Assembly: GCF_001483135.1 (NCBI RefSeq)
Contig: NZ_LNAL01000003.1
Coordinates: 186,001-250,000 of the forward strand
Length of the DNA stretch: 64,000 nt
From: Solirubrum puertoriconensis
Lineage (GTDB): Bacteria > Bacteroidota > Bacteroidia > Cytophagales > Hymenobacteraceae
Reading direction: 5' to 3'
Part shown: positions 17,027 through 25,249 of the stretch, in pieces
How the letters are laid out: the number at the start of each line of letters is the position of its first letter
How positions within the stretch are numbered: position 1 is the first letter of the stretch
Made by a program: the position numbers and the translations under genes
Notes under the pieces: model-generated
The model's input: only the letters and a program-made list of their open reading frames with translations
Told to the model about the DNA's origin: nothing
Database searches by the model: none

Positions 17027-17727
17027 AAAACATCGTCATAGCCATCGACGGCTACTCTTCCTGCGGCAAAAGCACTACGGCCAAAGCCGTTGCCGCCGAA
17101 CTTGGCTATGCTTACATCGACACCGGGGCTATGTACCGTGGTGTTACGCTTTACCTCCTCGAGCACAACATCTCGTTCGAGGACTTGCCGCGGGTGGAGG
17201 AAGCCCTTCACCAAATGCAGATTACCTTCAAGCGGAACCGCCGCTCGGGGCGCAACGAATTGTGCCTCGACGGCGTCATCCGCGAGGATGAAATTCGGCA
17301 GATGCGCATTTCCAATGCCGTAAGCGAAGTTTCGGTTATTCCGGCCGTGCGCCACGCCATGGTGCGCCAGCAACAGCGCATGGGGCGTAAGCGCGGCGTG
17401 GTAATGGATGGCCGCGACATCGGAACCACTGTGTTTCCGGACGCCGAGGTAAAAATCTTCATGACCGCCGACGTGCACACCCGCGCCATGCGCCGCCAGG
17501 TAGAGCTGGCTGCCAAGGGCGAGCAGGTGTCGCTCGATGACATTGTGCAGAACCTGCAGAAACGCGACTACCTTGACTCGACGCGTGCCGAAAGCCCGCT
17601 GCGCCGCGCCGCCGACGCCGTGCTGCTCGATACCTCGCATATTACGATCGATGAGCAGGTCGATTTCGTACTAGAGCGCGTTTCGTCCGTACTGGTTGAT
17701 GGGCTACGAGCAGCTGAAATTGGCTGA
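17023..17727 (+). CDS. cmk: Cytidylate kinase
   Basis: 234 aa from ATG 17023. P-loop AIDGYSSCGKST at residues 5-16, then the CMP-binding block YIDTGAMYRGVTLY, VMDGRDIGTTVFPDAEVKIF and the lid/Arg region QVELAAKGEQVSLDDIVQ-x-L-x-KRDYLDSTR. It phosphorylates (d)CMP to (d)CDP. Start overlap with the preceding unknown gene implies coupling. It is followed after 105 bp by ispH; in many bacteria cmk and ispH are neighbours, so this pair is conserved context. Confidence 0.95.
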   Translation: MKNIVIAIDGYSSCGKSTTAKAVAAELGYAYIDTGAMYRGVTLYLLEHNISFEDLPRVEEALHQMQITFKRNRRSGRNELCLDGVIREDEIRQMRISNAVSEVSVIPAVRHAMVRQQQRMGRKRGVVMDGRDIGTTVFPDAEVKIFMTADVHTRAMRRQVELAAKGEQVSLDDIVQNLQKRDYLDSTRAESPLRRAADAVLLDTSHITIDEQVDFVLERVSSVLVDGLRAAEIG

Positions 17728-17832
17728 CAATACGCCCGCTCCGGAGGAGTTTGGAATGATTAATGCCCTAGGGCACGTTAGTCGGCAGAGCTGAGGGAAG
17801 GCAAGCCGGCTGGGCTACAAGAACCGACTGAC

Positions 17833-18717
17833 ATGAACGTCACCATCGATAAGAATTCCGGGTACTGCTTCGGCGTGGAGTACGCCATTCAGATGGCCGA
17901 AGACGAGCTGGAGCACTCCGCGGAGCTGTACTGCCTGGGCGACATTGTGCACAACCGCATGGAAGTGGAGCGCCTGCACCAACAGGGCCTGCGCGTAATC
18001 GACCGCGAGCAGTTGGGCCAGCTGCACGACTGCAAAGTGCTGATTCGGGCCCACGGCGAGCCACCCGAAACCTACCAGTTGGCCCTGCGCAACAACATCG
18101 AGCTGATCGATGCCTCGTGCCCGGTGGTGCTGAAGCTGCAAAACCGCGTGAAGCACGCCTTCGATGCCACGCGCCGGCACGATGGCCAGATTGTGCTGTA
18201 CGGCCAGCCTGGCCACGCCGAGGTAACCGGCCTGAACGGCCAAACCGGCAACCGCGCCATTGTGGTGATGACTGAGCAAGACTTGGATCAGATCGACTTT
18301 AAGCGCCCGGTTACGCTGTTTAGCCAAACCACCAAGAGCACGGCCGGCTTCTACCGCATGAAGCAAATCATCGAGGAGCGCATTGCCGCTGCCGGTGGCG
18401 ACCTAACTACCTTCGATGCCAACGATTCCATCTGCCGGCAGGTATCCAACCGCGAGCCGCAGCTACGCAAGTTTGCCCACGAGCACGATGTAGTAGTGTT
18501 TGTGAGCGGGCGCAAGAGCTCGAACGGCAAAGCGCTGTTTGGCGTAGTAAACCACGAAAACCCGCGCAGCTACTTCGTAGAAAACGAGCAGGAGCTGCAA
18601 GATGAATGGTTTGATGATGCCGCCTCGGTAGGCATTTGTGGCGCTACAAGCACGCCCATGTGGCTTATGCAGCGCGTAGCCGACCGCATTGCCGAGGTAG
18701 GCGAAGCCGTAGCCTAA
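17833..18717 (+). CDS. ispH: 4-hydroxy-3-methylbut-2-enyl diphosphate reductase
   Basis: 294 aa, normal length for IspH/LytB. The iron-sulfur cysteines are visible as SGYCFGV (Cys12), DASCPVV (about Cys97) and the C-terminal Cys within GICGATSTPMWL; AHGEPP and FSQTTKST are also family blocks. It catalyses the last step of the MEP isoprenoid pathway, yielding IPP and DMAPP. Convergent genes are absent downstream; DUF502 follows in the same direction. Confidence 0.96.
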   Translation: MNVTIDKNSGYCFGVEYAIQMAEDELEHSAELYCLGDIVHNRMEVERLHQQGLRVIDREQLGQLHDCKVLIRAHGEPPETYQLALRNNIELIDASCPVVLKLQNRVKHAFDATRRHDGQIVLYGQPGHAEVTGLNGQTGNRAIVVMTEQDLDQIDFKRPVTLFSQTTKSTAGFYRMKQIIEERIAAAGGDLTTFDANDSICRQVSNREPQLRKFAHEHDVVVFVSGRKSSNGKALFGVVNHENPRSYFVENEQELQDEWFDDAASVGICGATSTPMWLMQRVADRIAEVGEAVA

Positions 18718-18791
18718 TACTGCACCTTGAAACCTGCTGCTTTTAGTAGTTTGCGCCTGGCTTTTGGCCGGGCGCTTTGTTTTTCGCCTCG

Positions 18792-19331
18792 ATGAAAAAA
18801 ATCCTTGGCTACTTTCTGCGCGGGCTGCTAATTCTGGCACCCGTTACGCTCACGGTCTACATTCTGCTGGCCATATTCCGCTGGCTTGATAGCTCTTTTC
18901 AGCTTTGGGACATCCCAGGCTTAGGGCTCGGCGTGGTGGTAGTACTACTCACCGTGGTGGGGTACGTGGGTACCCAAGTGCGGCCGTTTATTGTGCTGGG
19001 CGAGCGTATTCTAAATCGGCTTCCGGTTGTCAATATACTGTATTCCAGCATCAAAGATATCTTCGATGCTCTGCTTGGTGAGGAGCCGAAGTTTAACACG
19101 CCGGTGCTAGTGAAGGTATTTGCCGGTACCGAGTGCTACAAGCTAGGGTTCATAACGCAGGAGTCGATGGTGGCGATTCACCGCGAAGACCTGATGGCCG
19201 TGTACTTTCCCGACTCCTACAACTTTTCGGGCGAGCTGCTGCTGGTACCCCGCGAAAACGTGGTACACCTTGATATGCCCAGCGCCCAAGTAATGAAGTT
19301 CGTGGTATCGGGCGGTGTGGCGAAACTGTAA
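18792..19331 (+). CDS. DUF502 family membrane protein
   Basis: 179 aa from ATG 18792 (a TTG five codons upstream is less likely). Two membrane segments: about 8-28 (LRGLLILAPVTLTVYILLAIF) and 44-64 (GVVVVLLTVVGYVGTQV). The rest has the DUF502 pattern, including NILYSSIKDIFDALLG and GFITQES, and ends with a hydrophilic beta-rich tail. The role of DUF502 proteins in bacteria is not established. A near-perfect 32-bp stem element lies 30 bp downstream. Confidence 0.8.
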   Translation: MKKILGYFLRGLLILAPVTLTVYILLAIFRWLDSSFQLWDIPGLGLGVVVVLLTVVGYVGTQVRPFIVLGERILNRLPVVNILYSSIKDIFDALLGEEPKFNTPVLVKVFAGTECYKLGFITQESMVAIHREDLMAVYFPDSYNFSGELLLVPRENVVHLDMPSAQVMKFVVSGGVAKL

Positions 19332-19362
19332 GCTTGTGTGTAAACCAGGCTGGCGGTAAATC

Positions 19363-19434
19363 CAGAACGTCATTCCGAGCATGTTGCGCTTCGATTCCTT
19401 GCTCGAAGCGCAACATGCTCGGAATGACGTTCTG
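19363..19434. repeat. Perfect 32-bp inverted repeat with 8-nt loop
   Basis: Arms 19363-19394 and 19403-19434 are exact reverse complements (outer sequence CAGAACGTCATTCCGAGC). It lies between DUF502 and the hydrolase gene. The outer GTCATTCCGAGC resembles the ends of the elements at 9614, 42809 and 62790. It may serve as a terminator for the DUF502 gene, but the size and shared ends suggest a dispersed palindromic repeat. Confidence 0.8.
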
Positions 19435-19480
19435 ATTTATTCGGATGCCGTACTGCTTACTCTCCTAGTCATCCTCAATC

Positions 19481-20293
19481 ATGTTCGTCGAATCGGGCCG
19501 TACCAAGCTGCATTACCAGGTTTATGGCCGCGGGCCGTTGCCGGTGCTGGCCTTCCATGGCTACGGCCAAAACGAAAGTCACTGGCGCAGTGTAGCCTCG
19601 TTGTTGGGCGAGCGGGTTACCATTTACTCCTTCGACTTATTTTACCACGGCCGCAGCCGCTTGGCCAAGGCCGATGCCCCCATTCGGAAACCGCGTTTGG
19701 CCGAACTCCTAGGTCAGTTTCTGAAGGAGCAAGGCATTGAGCACTTCGGGCTGCTGGCCTTTAGCATGGGCGCCAAGTTTGCCCTGAGCATGGCGGAGCA
19801 CTTTGCCGAGCGTGTGGCGCACCTTTGGCTGATTGCGCCCGACGGCATCAAAACACAGTTTTGGTACTCATTGGCTACCTACCCGCCTTGGATGCGCAAT
19901 GTGTTGGGCCGCGCCGTGTTGCGCCCACAACGTTTGCTCAACCTCATCGAGGCCTTAGGTCAGCGGCGCATTGTGGATACCGGGCTGGTGCGCTTTGCTC
20001 AATGGCAGCTCGATAGCCGCGAAAAGCGCCTGCGCGTGTACCGCAGCTGGACGGGTTTCCGCCACCTCGTGTTTGATACGCGCCAACTGGCCCAAGTGCT
20101 CAACCGCAGGCCCACGCCCGTTACGTTTTTCCTGGGGCGCTACGATCGGGTAATCCCGCATGCTGGCCTGCGCGAGTTTATCGGTTCGCTCAACAATGCT
20201 CACACCGTAATGCTGGAAGCCGGCCACGCCGGGCTCATCTACGATGTGGCCAGTTACCTGCGCCGCCACCCCGAGGAGCTGCGCTGGGCCTAG
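19481..20293 (+). CDS. Alpha/beta hydrolase
   Basis: 270 aa. Alpha/beta hydrolase fold with oxyanion block FHGYGQNESHW, the nucleophile elbow AFSMGAK (Ala instead of the first Gly of GxSxG), acid in GRYDRVIP and catalytic His in EAGHAGLI. Substrate unknown. No signal peptide, so cytoplasmic. Its TAG stop lies inside CCTAGG and overlaps, base for base, the TAG stop of the convergent macrodomain gene. Confidence 0.85.
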   Translation: MFVESGRTKLHYQVYGRGPLPVLAFHGYGQNESHWRSVASLLGERVTIYSFDLFYHGRSRLAKADAPIRKPRLAELLGQFLKEQGIEHFGLLAFSMGAKFALSMAEHFAERVAHLWLIAPDGIKTQFWYSLATYPPWMRNVLGRAVLRPQRLLNLIEALGQRRIVDTGLVRFAQWQLDSREKRLRVYRSWTGFRHLVFDTRQLAQVLNRRPTPVTFFLGRYDRVIPHAGLREFIGSLNNAHTVMLEAGHAGLIYDVASYLRRHPEELRWA

Positions 20294-20850
20294 GCTTCGG
20301 ATAAGGCCGCTAGCTCGCGTTCGTACAGGTGCAGGTTTTCCTCATCGAACAGCACAAACACTACAATCTCGGGCAGCTCGTGGTGCATGAGGTAATCGCG
20401 CACGGTTTGCACGGCAATGCGCGCCGCTTCGGCTTTGGGGTAGCCGTAGATGCCGGTGCTGATGCCTGGAAACGCAATGCTGCGCAACTGGTGCTCGGCC
20501 GCTAGCTCCAGCGAGCTGGTGTAGCAATTGGCCAGCTGTTGGGGTTCTTCTTGCCCACCGCCTTGCCACACCGGGCCTACGGTGTGGATAACGTGGCGCG
20601 CGTGTAGTTTGCCGCCGCTGGTTATTACAGCTTTGCCGGTAGCCAAGCTGCCGTGGCGTGCCCGAATGGTACGGCACTCATCGAGAATTTGGGCACCACC
20701 CGCGCGGTGAATGGCCCCATCGACCCCGCCGCCACCTAGGAGCGAGGAGTTGGCGGCGTTGACAATGGCGTCGGTGTCGAGTTTGGTAATATCGCCGTGA
20801 GCGAGCAGGATGCGGCCGAATTCGTGGGAAGCAGAGTGGGGGAGAGACAT
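20290..20850 (-). CDS. ymdB: Macrodomain protein, O-acetyl-ADP-ribose deacetylase-like
   Basis: 186 aa, one macrodomain. Shows GDITKLDTDAIVNAANSSL, the ADP-ribose loop GGGGVDGAIHRAGG, TPGGKLHARHVIHTVGPVW-like blocks and FPGISTGIYGYP, all close to E. coli YmdB-type deacetylases. These remove ADP-ribose or O-acetyl groups and YmdB can also modulate RNase III. Convergent with the hydrolase gene: the stop codons overlap in one CCTAGG palindrome at 20289-20294. Confidence 0.9.
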   Translation of the reverse strand: MSLPHSASHEFGRILLAHGDITKLDTDAIVNAANSSLLGGGGVDGAIHRAGGAQILDECRTIRARHGSLATGKAVITSGGKLHARHVIHTVGPVWQGGGQEEPQQLANCYTSSLELAAEHQLRSIAFPGISTGIYGYPKAEAARIAVQTVRDYLMHHELPEIVVFVLFDEENLHLYERELAALSEA

Positions 20851-21036
20851 ACTGCAGCAGGAATGGTGAATGAATAAGGCATGGAATGCTGGCCGCGGCT
20901 CGCCTACACTTCGTCGGTCTTTTTAGACGGTTCAGCCCGAAATGGTTGCCGTTTGGGGCATAAAAAATTGACCTAGGCTACTTGTGCACAGTACATTCGG
21001 GTATTCTAATTCTTCTGACCGACACCAAACACTGCC

Positions 21037-21330
21037 ATGACCACTTCCGACCGCGACCCCCAAATCTGGCGTATGGCCCGGGCGCGTGCCAAGTTCAAAT
21101 CGCACGCGCTTACCTACCTACTCGTAAACGCCCTGCTCTGGACAATTTGGGCCGTTACCAGCCGCCAAACGGGCGACTACGGCGTGCCGTGGCCCATTTG
21201 GCCTACCGTGTTCTGGGGTATTGGCCTCGGTATTCAGGGGCTGGCTACCTACGGCCGCTTCGGGCAAGAAAACTGGTCGGAGCGCGAGTACGAGCGGCTG
21301 ATGCGCGAGCGGCAAGCCGGCCGGCTTTAA
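21037..21330 (+). CDS. 2TM domain-containing membrane protein
   Basis: 97 aa. Two hydrophobic segments, about 26-44 (LTYLLVNALLWTIWAV) and 55-73 (WPTVFWGIGLGIQGLATYG), flanked by basic N-terminal RARAKFKSHA and an acidic/basic tail (WSEREYERLMRER). This matches the 2TM domain family, often found in Bacteroidota alone or fused to histidine kinases. No catalytic residues seen. Role unknown. Confidence 0.8.
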   Translation: MTTSDRDPQIWRMARARAKFKSHALTYLLVNALLWTIWAVTSRQTGDYGVPWPIWPTVFWGIGLGIQGLATYGRFGQENWSEREYERLMRERQAGRL

Positions 21331-21370
21331 GCTGCGCAACCTTTGCCTAGGAGCAGCAGTTGGTAGCGGT

Positions 21371-22477
21371 ATGATCCGCCGACTGCTGCCCCTGCTTTTT
21401 TTGTTGCCCTTGGCTGGCGCAAGTCCTGTGGCTGCGCTCGATAACCTCAGTAACATCAAGCTGCCGGCGGGCTTCCGCATCAGCTACTTTGCCCAAAATG
21501 TGGGCGGGGCCCGCTCGCTGGCCCTAGGTGCCGATGGTACCGTGTATGTAGGCACCCGCGGCACCAAAGTGTACGCGCTGCCCGACCGCAACCGCGACGG
21601 CCGCGCCGACGAGGTAGTAACGGTAGCATCGGGCCTGAACGAGCCCAACGGCGTGGCCGTGCGCAACGGCGCCCTGTACGTGGCCGAAATCAGCCGCATC
21701 CTGCGCTACGACAACATTGCTGCCCGCCTAAAGCAAAATCCTAAACCAGCGGTGGTGTACGACCAATTGCCCGACCGGGAGCACCACGGTTGGAAATACA
21801 TCAACTTCGGGCCCGATGGCAAGCTCTACATCCCCGTAGGTGCGCCTTGCAACGTGTGCCTGCCCGAGCAGCGCATCTTTGCTACCATCAACCGCATGAA
21901 CCCCGACGGCTCGGGCCTCGAAACCATTGCCTACGGGGTGCGCAACTCTGTGGGCTTCGATTGGAGCCCCGCGGATAAGGCCTTGTGGTTTAACGACAAC
22001 GGCCGCGATATGCTCGGCGATGACAAACCCGCCTGCGAGCTGAACCGCCTGCCTACACCGGGTTTGCACTTCGGCTTTCCGTTTGTGCACCAGGGCGACA
22101 TCCTCGACCCGCAGTTTGGCAAAGGCAAAAGCCTGCGCACCTACGTGCCACCGGCCCGCAAGCTTGGTCCGCACGTAGCGCCATTGGGTATGAAGTTTTA
22201 CACCGGAAGCATGTTTCCGGCGCAGTACCGCAATCAAATCTTCATTCCGGAGCATGGCTCTTGGAACCGCTCCAACAAAATCGGCTACCGCATTACCCTG
22301 GTGCGCCTCGATGCCAGCGGAAAACAAGCCACCAGTTACGAAACCTTTGCCTCGGGCTGGTTGCAGGGGCAGCGGAACTGGGGCCGCCCGGTAGCGCTAC
22401 TGGTAATGCCCGATGGCTCGCTGCTTGTTTCCGACGACCAGAACGACTGCGTGTACCGCATCAGCTACGCGGGCTAA
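21371..22477 (+). CDS. Secreted PQQ-type sugar dehydrogenase (GSDH family)
   Basis: 368 aa with signal peptide (about 1-22, LLPLLFLLPLAGASPVAA). The mature protein is a six-blade beta propeller of the glucose/sorbosone dehydrogenase type: GARSLALGADGTVYVGTRG, GLNEPNGVAVRNGALYVAE, REHHGWKYINFGPDGKLYI, GVRNSVGFDWSP, FIPEHGSWNRS and SLLVSDDQNDCVYRI. It probably oxidises sugars or similar compounds with pyrroloquinoline quinone in the periplasm, but PQQ synthesis genes are not in the window. It starts 40 bp after the 2TM gene. Confidence 0.85.
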   Translation: MIRRLLPLLFLLPLAGASPVAALDNLSNIKLPAGFRISYFAQNVGGARSLALGADGTVYVGTRGTKVYALPDRNRDGRADEVVTVASGLNEPNGVAVRNGALYVAEISRILRYDNIAARLKQNPKPAVVYDQLPDREHHGWKYINFGPDGKLYIPVGAPCNVCLPEQRIFATINRMNPDGSGLETIAYGVRNSVGFDWSPADKALWFNDNGRDMLGDDKPACELNRLPTPGLHFGFPFVHQGDILDPQFGKGKSLRTYVPPARKLGPHVAPLGMKFYTGSMFPAQYRNQIFIPEHGSWNRSNKIGYRITLVRLDASGKQATSYETFASGWLQGQRNWGRPVALLVMPDGSLLVSDDQNDCVYRISYAG

Positions 22478-22556
22478 GCGCACCTAGGGCTTAGCCAGAA
22501 GAAAAAATAAGCGGTACCTGCCCAGCTACTCGCGGCCGCACTCGTATTTTGCTGCC

Positions 22557-23036
22557 GTGAAAAAGGCCCACCCCCGACGACCCCCGAAACGAATCGTAGG
22601 CCGCCGCGAGCTTGTCGACTTTCCGCAGTTTCAGCTGCGTGGGGTAGAGGCCAAGGTGGATACCGGCGCGTTTACGGGCGCCATTCATTGCTCTGACATC
22701 CACGTGGATACGCTGCCCGATGGGCGGCCGCTGCTGCGTGTGTTGCTCCTCGACGATGCGCACCCAGCTTTCCACGGCATGCCGCTGCAGTTCGAGGAGT
22801 TTTCGCTGCGCGACATCCGTTCTTCGAATGGCGAAGTGCAGGAGCGCTACGTGATTAGGACCGTGATTCGGCTGTTTGGCGAAGATTTCGAAACGGAATT
22901 TTCGCTTTCCGACCGCTCCGACATGAAGTACCCCGTACTTATTGGGCGGATGCTGTTGCGCCGGGCCCGGTTGATGGTGGATGTGTCGAGGCGTAACCTG
23001 TCGTACAAAAGCCAGCACTTGCGCATCGCCGACTAG
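22557..23036 (+). CDS. rimB: RimB-like retropepsin-type protease (ATP-dependent zinc protease family)
   Basis: 159 aa with GTG start. VDTGAFTGAIH has the aspartic-protease-like DTGA motif near residue 39; the rest (VGRRELVDFPQF, KYPVLIGRMLL, FLVDVSRR-like MVDVSRRN) matches the family annotated as ATP-dependent zinc protease, which includes RimB of the rimABK operon. It lies 51 bp before rimK in the same direction, which strongly supports the assignment. It is proposed to process glutamyl tails added by RimK. A TATTTTG sequence just upstream may be the promoter. Confidence 0.82.
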   Translation: MKKAHPRRPPKRIVGRRELVDFPQFQLRGVEAKVDTGAFTGAIHCSDIHVDTLPDGRPLLRVLLLDDAHPAFHGMPLQFEEFSLRDIRSSNGEVQERYVIRTVIRLFGEDFETEFSLSDRSDMKYPVLIGRMLLRRARLMVDVSRRNLSYKSQHLRIAD

Positions 23037-23087
23037 CCGGTTGCCTGCTTCCCTGTTTTCTTCCTCAGCTATACCCTCGTTTACCAT

Positions 23088-24035
23088 ATGAAACTGGCGA
23101 TTCTCTCGCGTGAGCCCAAACTGTACTCCACGAAGCGCCTGGTGGAAGCGGCCGAGCTGCGCGGCCATCAAGTCGAAGTCATCGACCATTTGCAGTGCAA
23201 CCTGGTGCTGGAAAAAGGTGCCCCCAGCATTGTGTACGAGGGACGTAAGCTCGAAGACTTCGATGCCGTTATTCCGCGCATCGGGGCCTCCGTTACTTTC
23301 TACGGCACAGCGGTGGTGCGCCAGTTCGAGATGATGAAGGTGCGCACCGCCGTCGAAAGCCAAGCCATTGTGCGCTCACGCGACAAGCTGCGCTCCATGC
23401 AGATTTTGGCTCGTGCCGGCGTGGGCATGCCCAAAACGGCCTTCACCAACTACTCCGACGAAGTGCTGGAAATGATTCAGCAGGTAGGCGGCGCCCCCGT
23501 AATCATTAAGCTGCTTGAGGGCACGCAAGGCCTAGGTGTGGTACTAGCCGAAACCGAAAAGGCCGCGCAGTCGGTGATTGAGGCCTTTCATAACCTGAAG
23601 GCCCGCATTATTGTGCAGGAGTTTATCGCCGAAAGCAAAGGCGCCGACTTGCGTGCGTTTGTGGTGAACGGCGAAGTGGTGGGCGCCATGAAGCGGCAGG
23701 GCAAAGAGGGCGAGTTTCGCTCGAACCTGCACCGTGGCGGCACGGGCAAGCTCGTGAAGCTAACGCGCGCCGAAAAAGCGGCTGCCTTGCTGGCCACCAA
23801 AGCCCTGGGCCTAGGTATTGCCGGCGTTGACATGCTGCAGAGCAAGCGCGGCCCGCTGGTGCTGGAGGTGAACTCGTCGCCGGGGCTCGAGGGCATCGAG
23901 AAAGCCACCGGGCTGGACATTGCCGGTAAAATCATCGAGTACACCGCGGAGCTGAGCAAGCACAAAAAAGGCAGCAAGAAGAAAGGCGGCACCAAATCGG
24001 CCGCCAAATCGCTGCCCGATACGCAGTCGGATTAG
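23088..24035 (+). CDS. rimK: Ribosomal protein S6--L-glutamate ligase RimK
   Basis: 315 aa. ATP-grasp fold: [18 protein letters not shown] at the start, [65 protein letters not shown] and [18 protein letters not shown]. RimK adds Glu residues to the C-terminus of ribosomal protein S6 and thereby remodels ribosomes. The last 30 residues are a Lys/Ser-rich tail ([18 protein letters not shown]) beyond the usual family end. Encoded with rimB; an M14-like deacylase that often travels with this pair is at 27.5 kb. Confidence 0.94.
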   Translation: MKLAILSREPKLYSTKRLVEAAELRGHQVEVIDHLQCNLVLEKGAPSIVYEGRKLEDFDAVIPRIGASVTFYGTAVVRQFEMMKVRTAVESQAIVRSRDKLRSMQILARAGVGMPKTAFTNYSDEVLEMIQQVGGAPVIIKLLEGTQGLGVVLAETEKAAQSVIEAFHNLKARIIVQEFIAESKGADLRAFVVNGEVVGAMKRQGKEGEFRSNLHRGGTGKLVKLTRAEKAAALLATKALGLGIAGVDMLQSKRGPLVLEVNSSPGLEGIEKATGLDIAGKIIEYTAELSKHKKGSKKKGGTKSAAKSLPDTQSD

Positions 24036-24157
24036 GAACTGCTTTTTCGGGGTAATAGCCACGCGCTCTGCTGCCAGCGGCGGAGGAGCGGTGCCGGGTT
24101 GGTGGGTTACGTTGGGCCCGCTGGGTTATTAACAGGGTACCTCAATCCAGCACTGTT

Positions 24158-24700
24158 ATGCTGCCCGCTCGTCGATACTGCTTGCTGTGGATTTTGCTTT
24201 TTACCAGCGTGTTGTGGGGCTGCGACGGCCAGTGGGGCTGGCTGCAGCCTTATCCCTTCGAGAATGCGCCTGCCCAGCGTCCGCTCAACCTGGCGCATGT
24301 GCTTGGGCGCCAACTCACACTCACATCGGCTACCGACACGCTCGAACTGCTGATACGCTTTGAGCGCTCATCGCGCACCAGCGTTGTACTCGATGCCACT
24401 ACTGGCGACACATTGCTTAGCGGCTGGGTAACGCGCTACCGCGGGCTCTATTACTTTGCCGAGCCCCGCGCCGATTCAACCTACTGGGTGCACGCCTGGC
24501 GCATCAAAGGCAATCATGTGCAAGGACTTATGGAACATTGGGCGCAGATGCTGGCCCTGCGCGACGCCGTGGAGCACGGACGCTTTGCCGAGCTAAAGCG
24601 TGGCTCAGTTACCGATACTGTTGTGCGCCTGCACTACGATGCCCCAAAGCTGCATGCGTTTTACGAGGCCGCGTGGATAGCTGCAGCGTGTACCGCCTAG
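24158..24700 (+). CDS. Unknown secreted protein, possibly frameshifted from a T9SS tail
   Basis: 180 aa. Hydrophobic N-terminus with a Cys (LLFTSVLWGCDG) that could be a lipoprotein site, although WG before Cys is atypical. The mature part is mixed alpha/beta (LGRQLTLTSATDTLELLIRF, RYRGLYYFAEPRADSTYWVHAW) and ends AAWIAAACTA at a TAG inside CCTAGG. Immediately downstream, in another frame, is a type IX secretion sorting domain. Reading CCTAGG as Leu-Gly in that other frame would join both parts. Family not recognised. Confidence 0.65.
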   Translation: MLPARRYCLLWILLFTSVLWGCDGQWGWLQPYPFENAPAQRPLNLAHVLGRQLTLTSATDTLELLIRFERSSRTSVVLDATTGDTLLSGWVTRYRGLYYFAEPRADSTYWVHAWRIKGNHVQGLMEHWAQMLALRDAVEHGRFAELKRGSVTDTVVRLHYDAPKLHAFYEAAWIAAACTA

Positions 24701-24723
24701 GTAGCCAAGCGGCGCACCAGCCC

Positions 24724-24987
24724 ATGGCACCAGCAGCCGAAAGCGTGATTACCAGCGTGTACCCCAATCCGGCTGTGGAGCAAGCCACTGTAGAGCTTGC
24801 CGGCACGGGAGTTTACCGCCTCGAGGTGCTCGACGCCCAGGGGCGTACCTTGCTAACGCAGCCAGCGGTACAGCGGGTGGTTAAGCTAGAGGTAAGTCGT
24901 ATGCCGGCGGGTACTTACTGGGTGCGGGCCCGCGATGCGCGCAACGGCCGAACGGCTACCAAACAGTTCGTGGTGCAGCGGCCCTAG
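24724..24987 (+). pseudogene. Type IX secretion C-terminal sorting domain, out of frame with its likely cargo
   Basis: The frame ending at 24987 encodes VITSVYPNPAVEQATVEL, YRLEVLDAQGRTLL, RMPAGTYWVRAR and TKQFVVQ. This is the YPNP...G-xY...F-V-x pattern of the roughly 80-residue T9SS type A sorting domain found at the C-terminus of Bacteroidota secreted proteins. No full-length gene precedes it in this frame: upstream it runs as VDSCSVYRLGSQAAHQP with no start signal. The simplest reading is that it is the tail of the 24158 gene after a frameshift near 24670-24695. ATG 24724 is given as a nominal start only. Confidence 0.6.
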
Positions 24988-25249
24988 GTGTCAGGCCTTG
25001 CCAGTAGGGCCGCAGCTTAACGCTGGGCTATTCTTGCGTCCTGCAATCTATGCCGCTCCGCAGTAGCCCAGCAGGTGCGGCACCTACCCGGCGTAGCCGA
25101 TGTATCACCGGACTCCGACATTCAGCTGCCGCCCCCGGATAGCTCGCTTACGTGGTAAGGCTTGGCTGACTGATGACGTGGGCCTGCGCTGGCAATAAAA
25201 TGACCCCAAGGTTTCGTCGGCCAGAATTTGCGGTGACCTTTGCGGCATT
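24988..25249. other. 262-bp gap before the helicase gene
   Basis: No complete gene. One short frame near 25060-25160 reads QQVRHLPGVADVSPDSDIQL before a stop, which could be a decayed coding remnant. GACCTTTG just before ATG 25250 resembles a -7 box with one mismatch. Confidence 0.4.

Noticed and set aside
18463-18840. 125-aa minus-strand frame over the ispH/DUF502 junction
   Set aside because: Antisense shadow of two well-supported genes.
25060-25160. Short frame with QVRHLPGVADV reading like a decayed peptidase propeptide
   Set aside because: Too short and lacks a start and flanking domain; it was only noted as a possible remnant.
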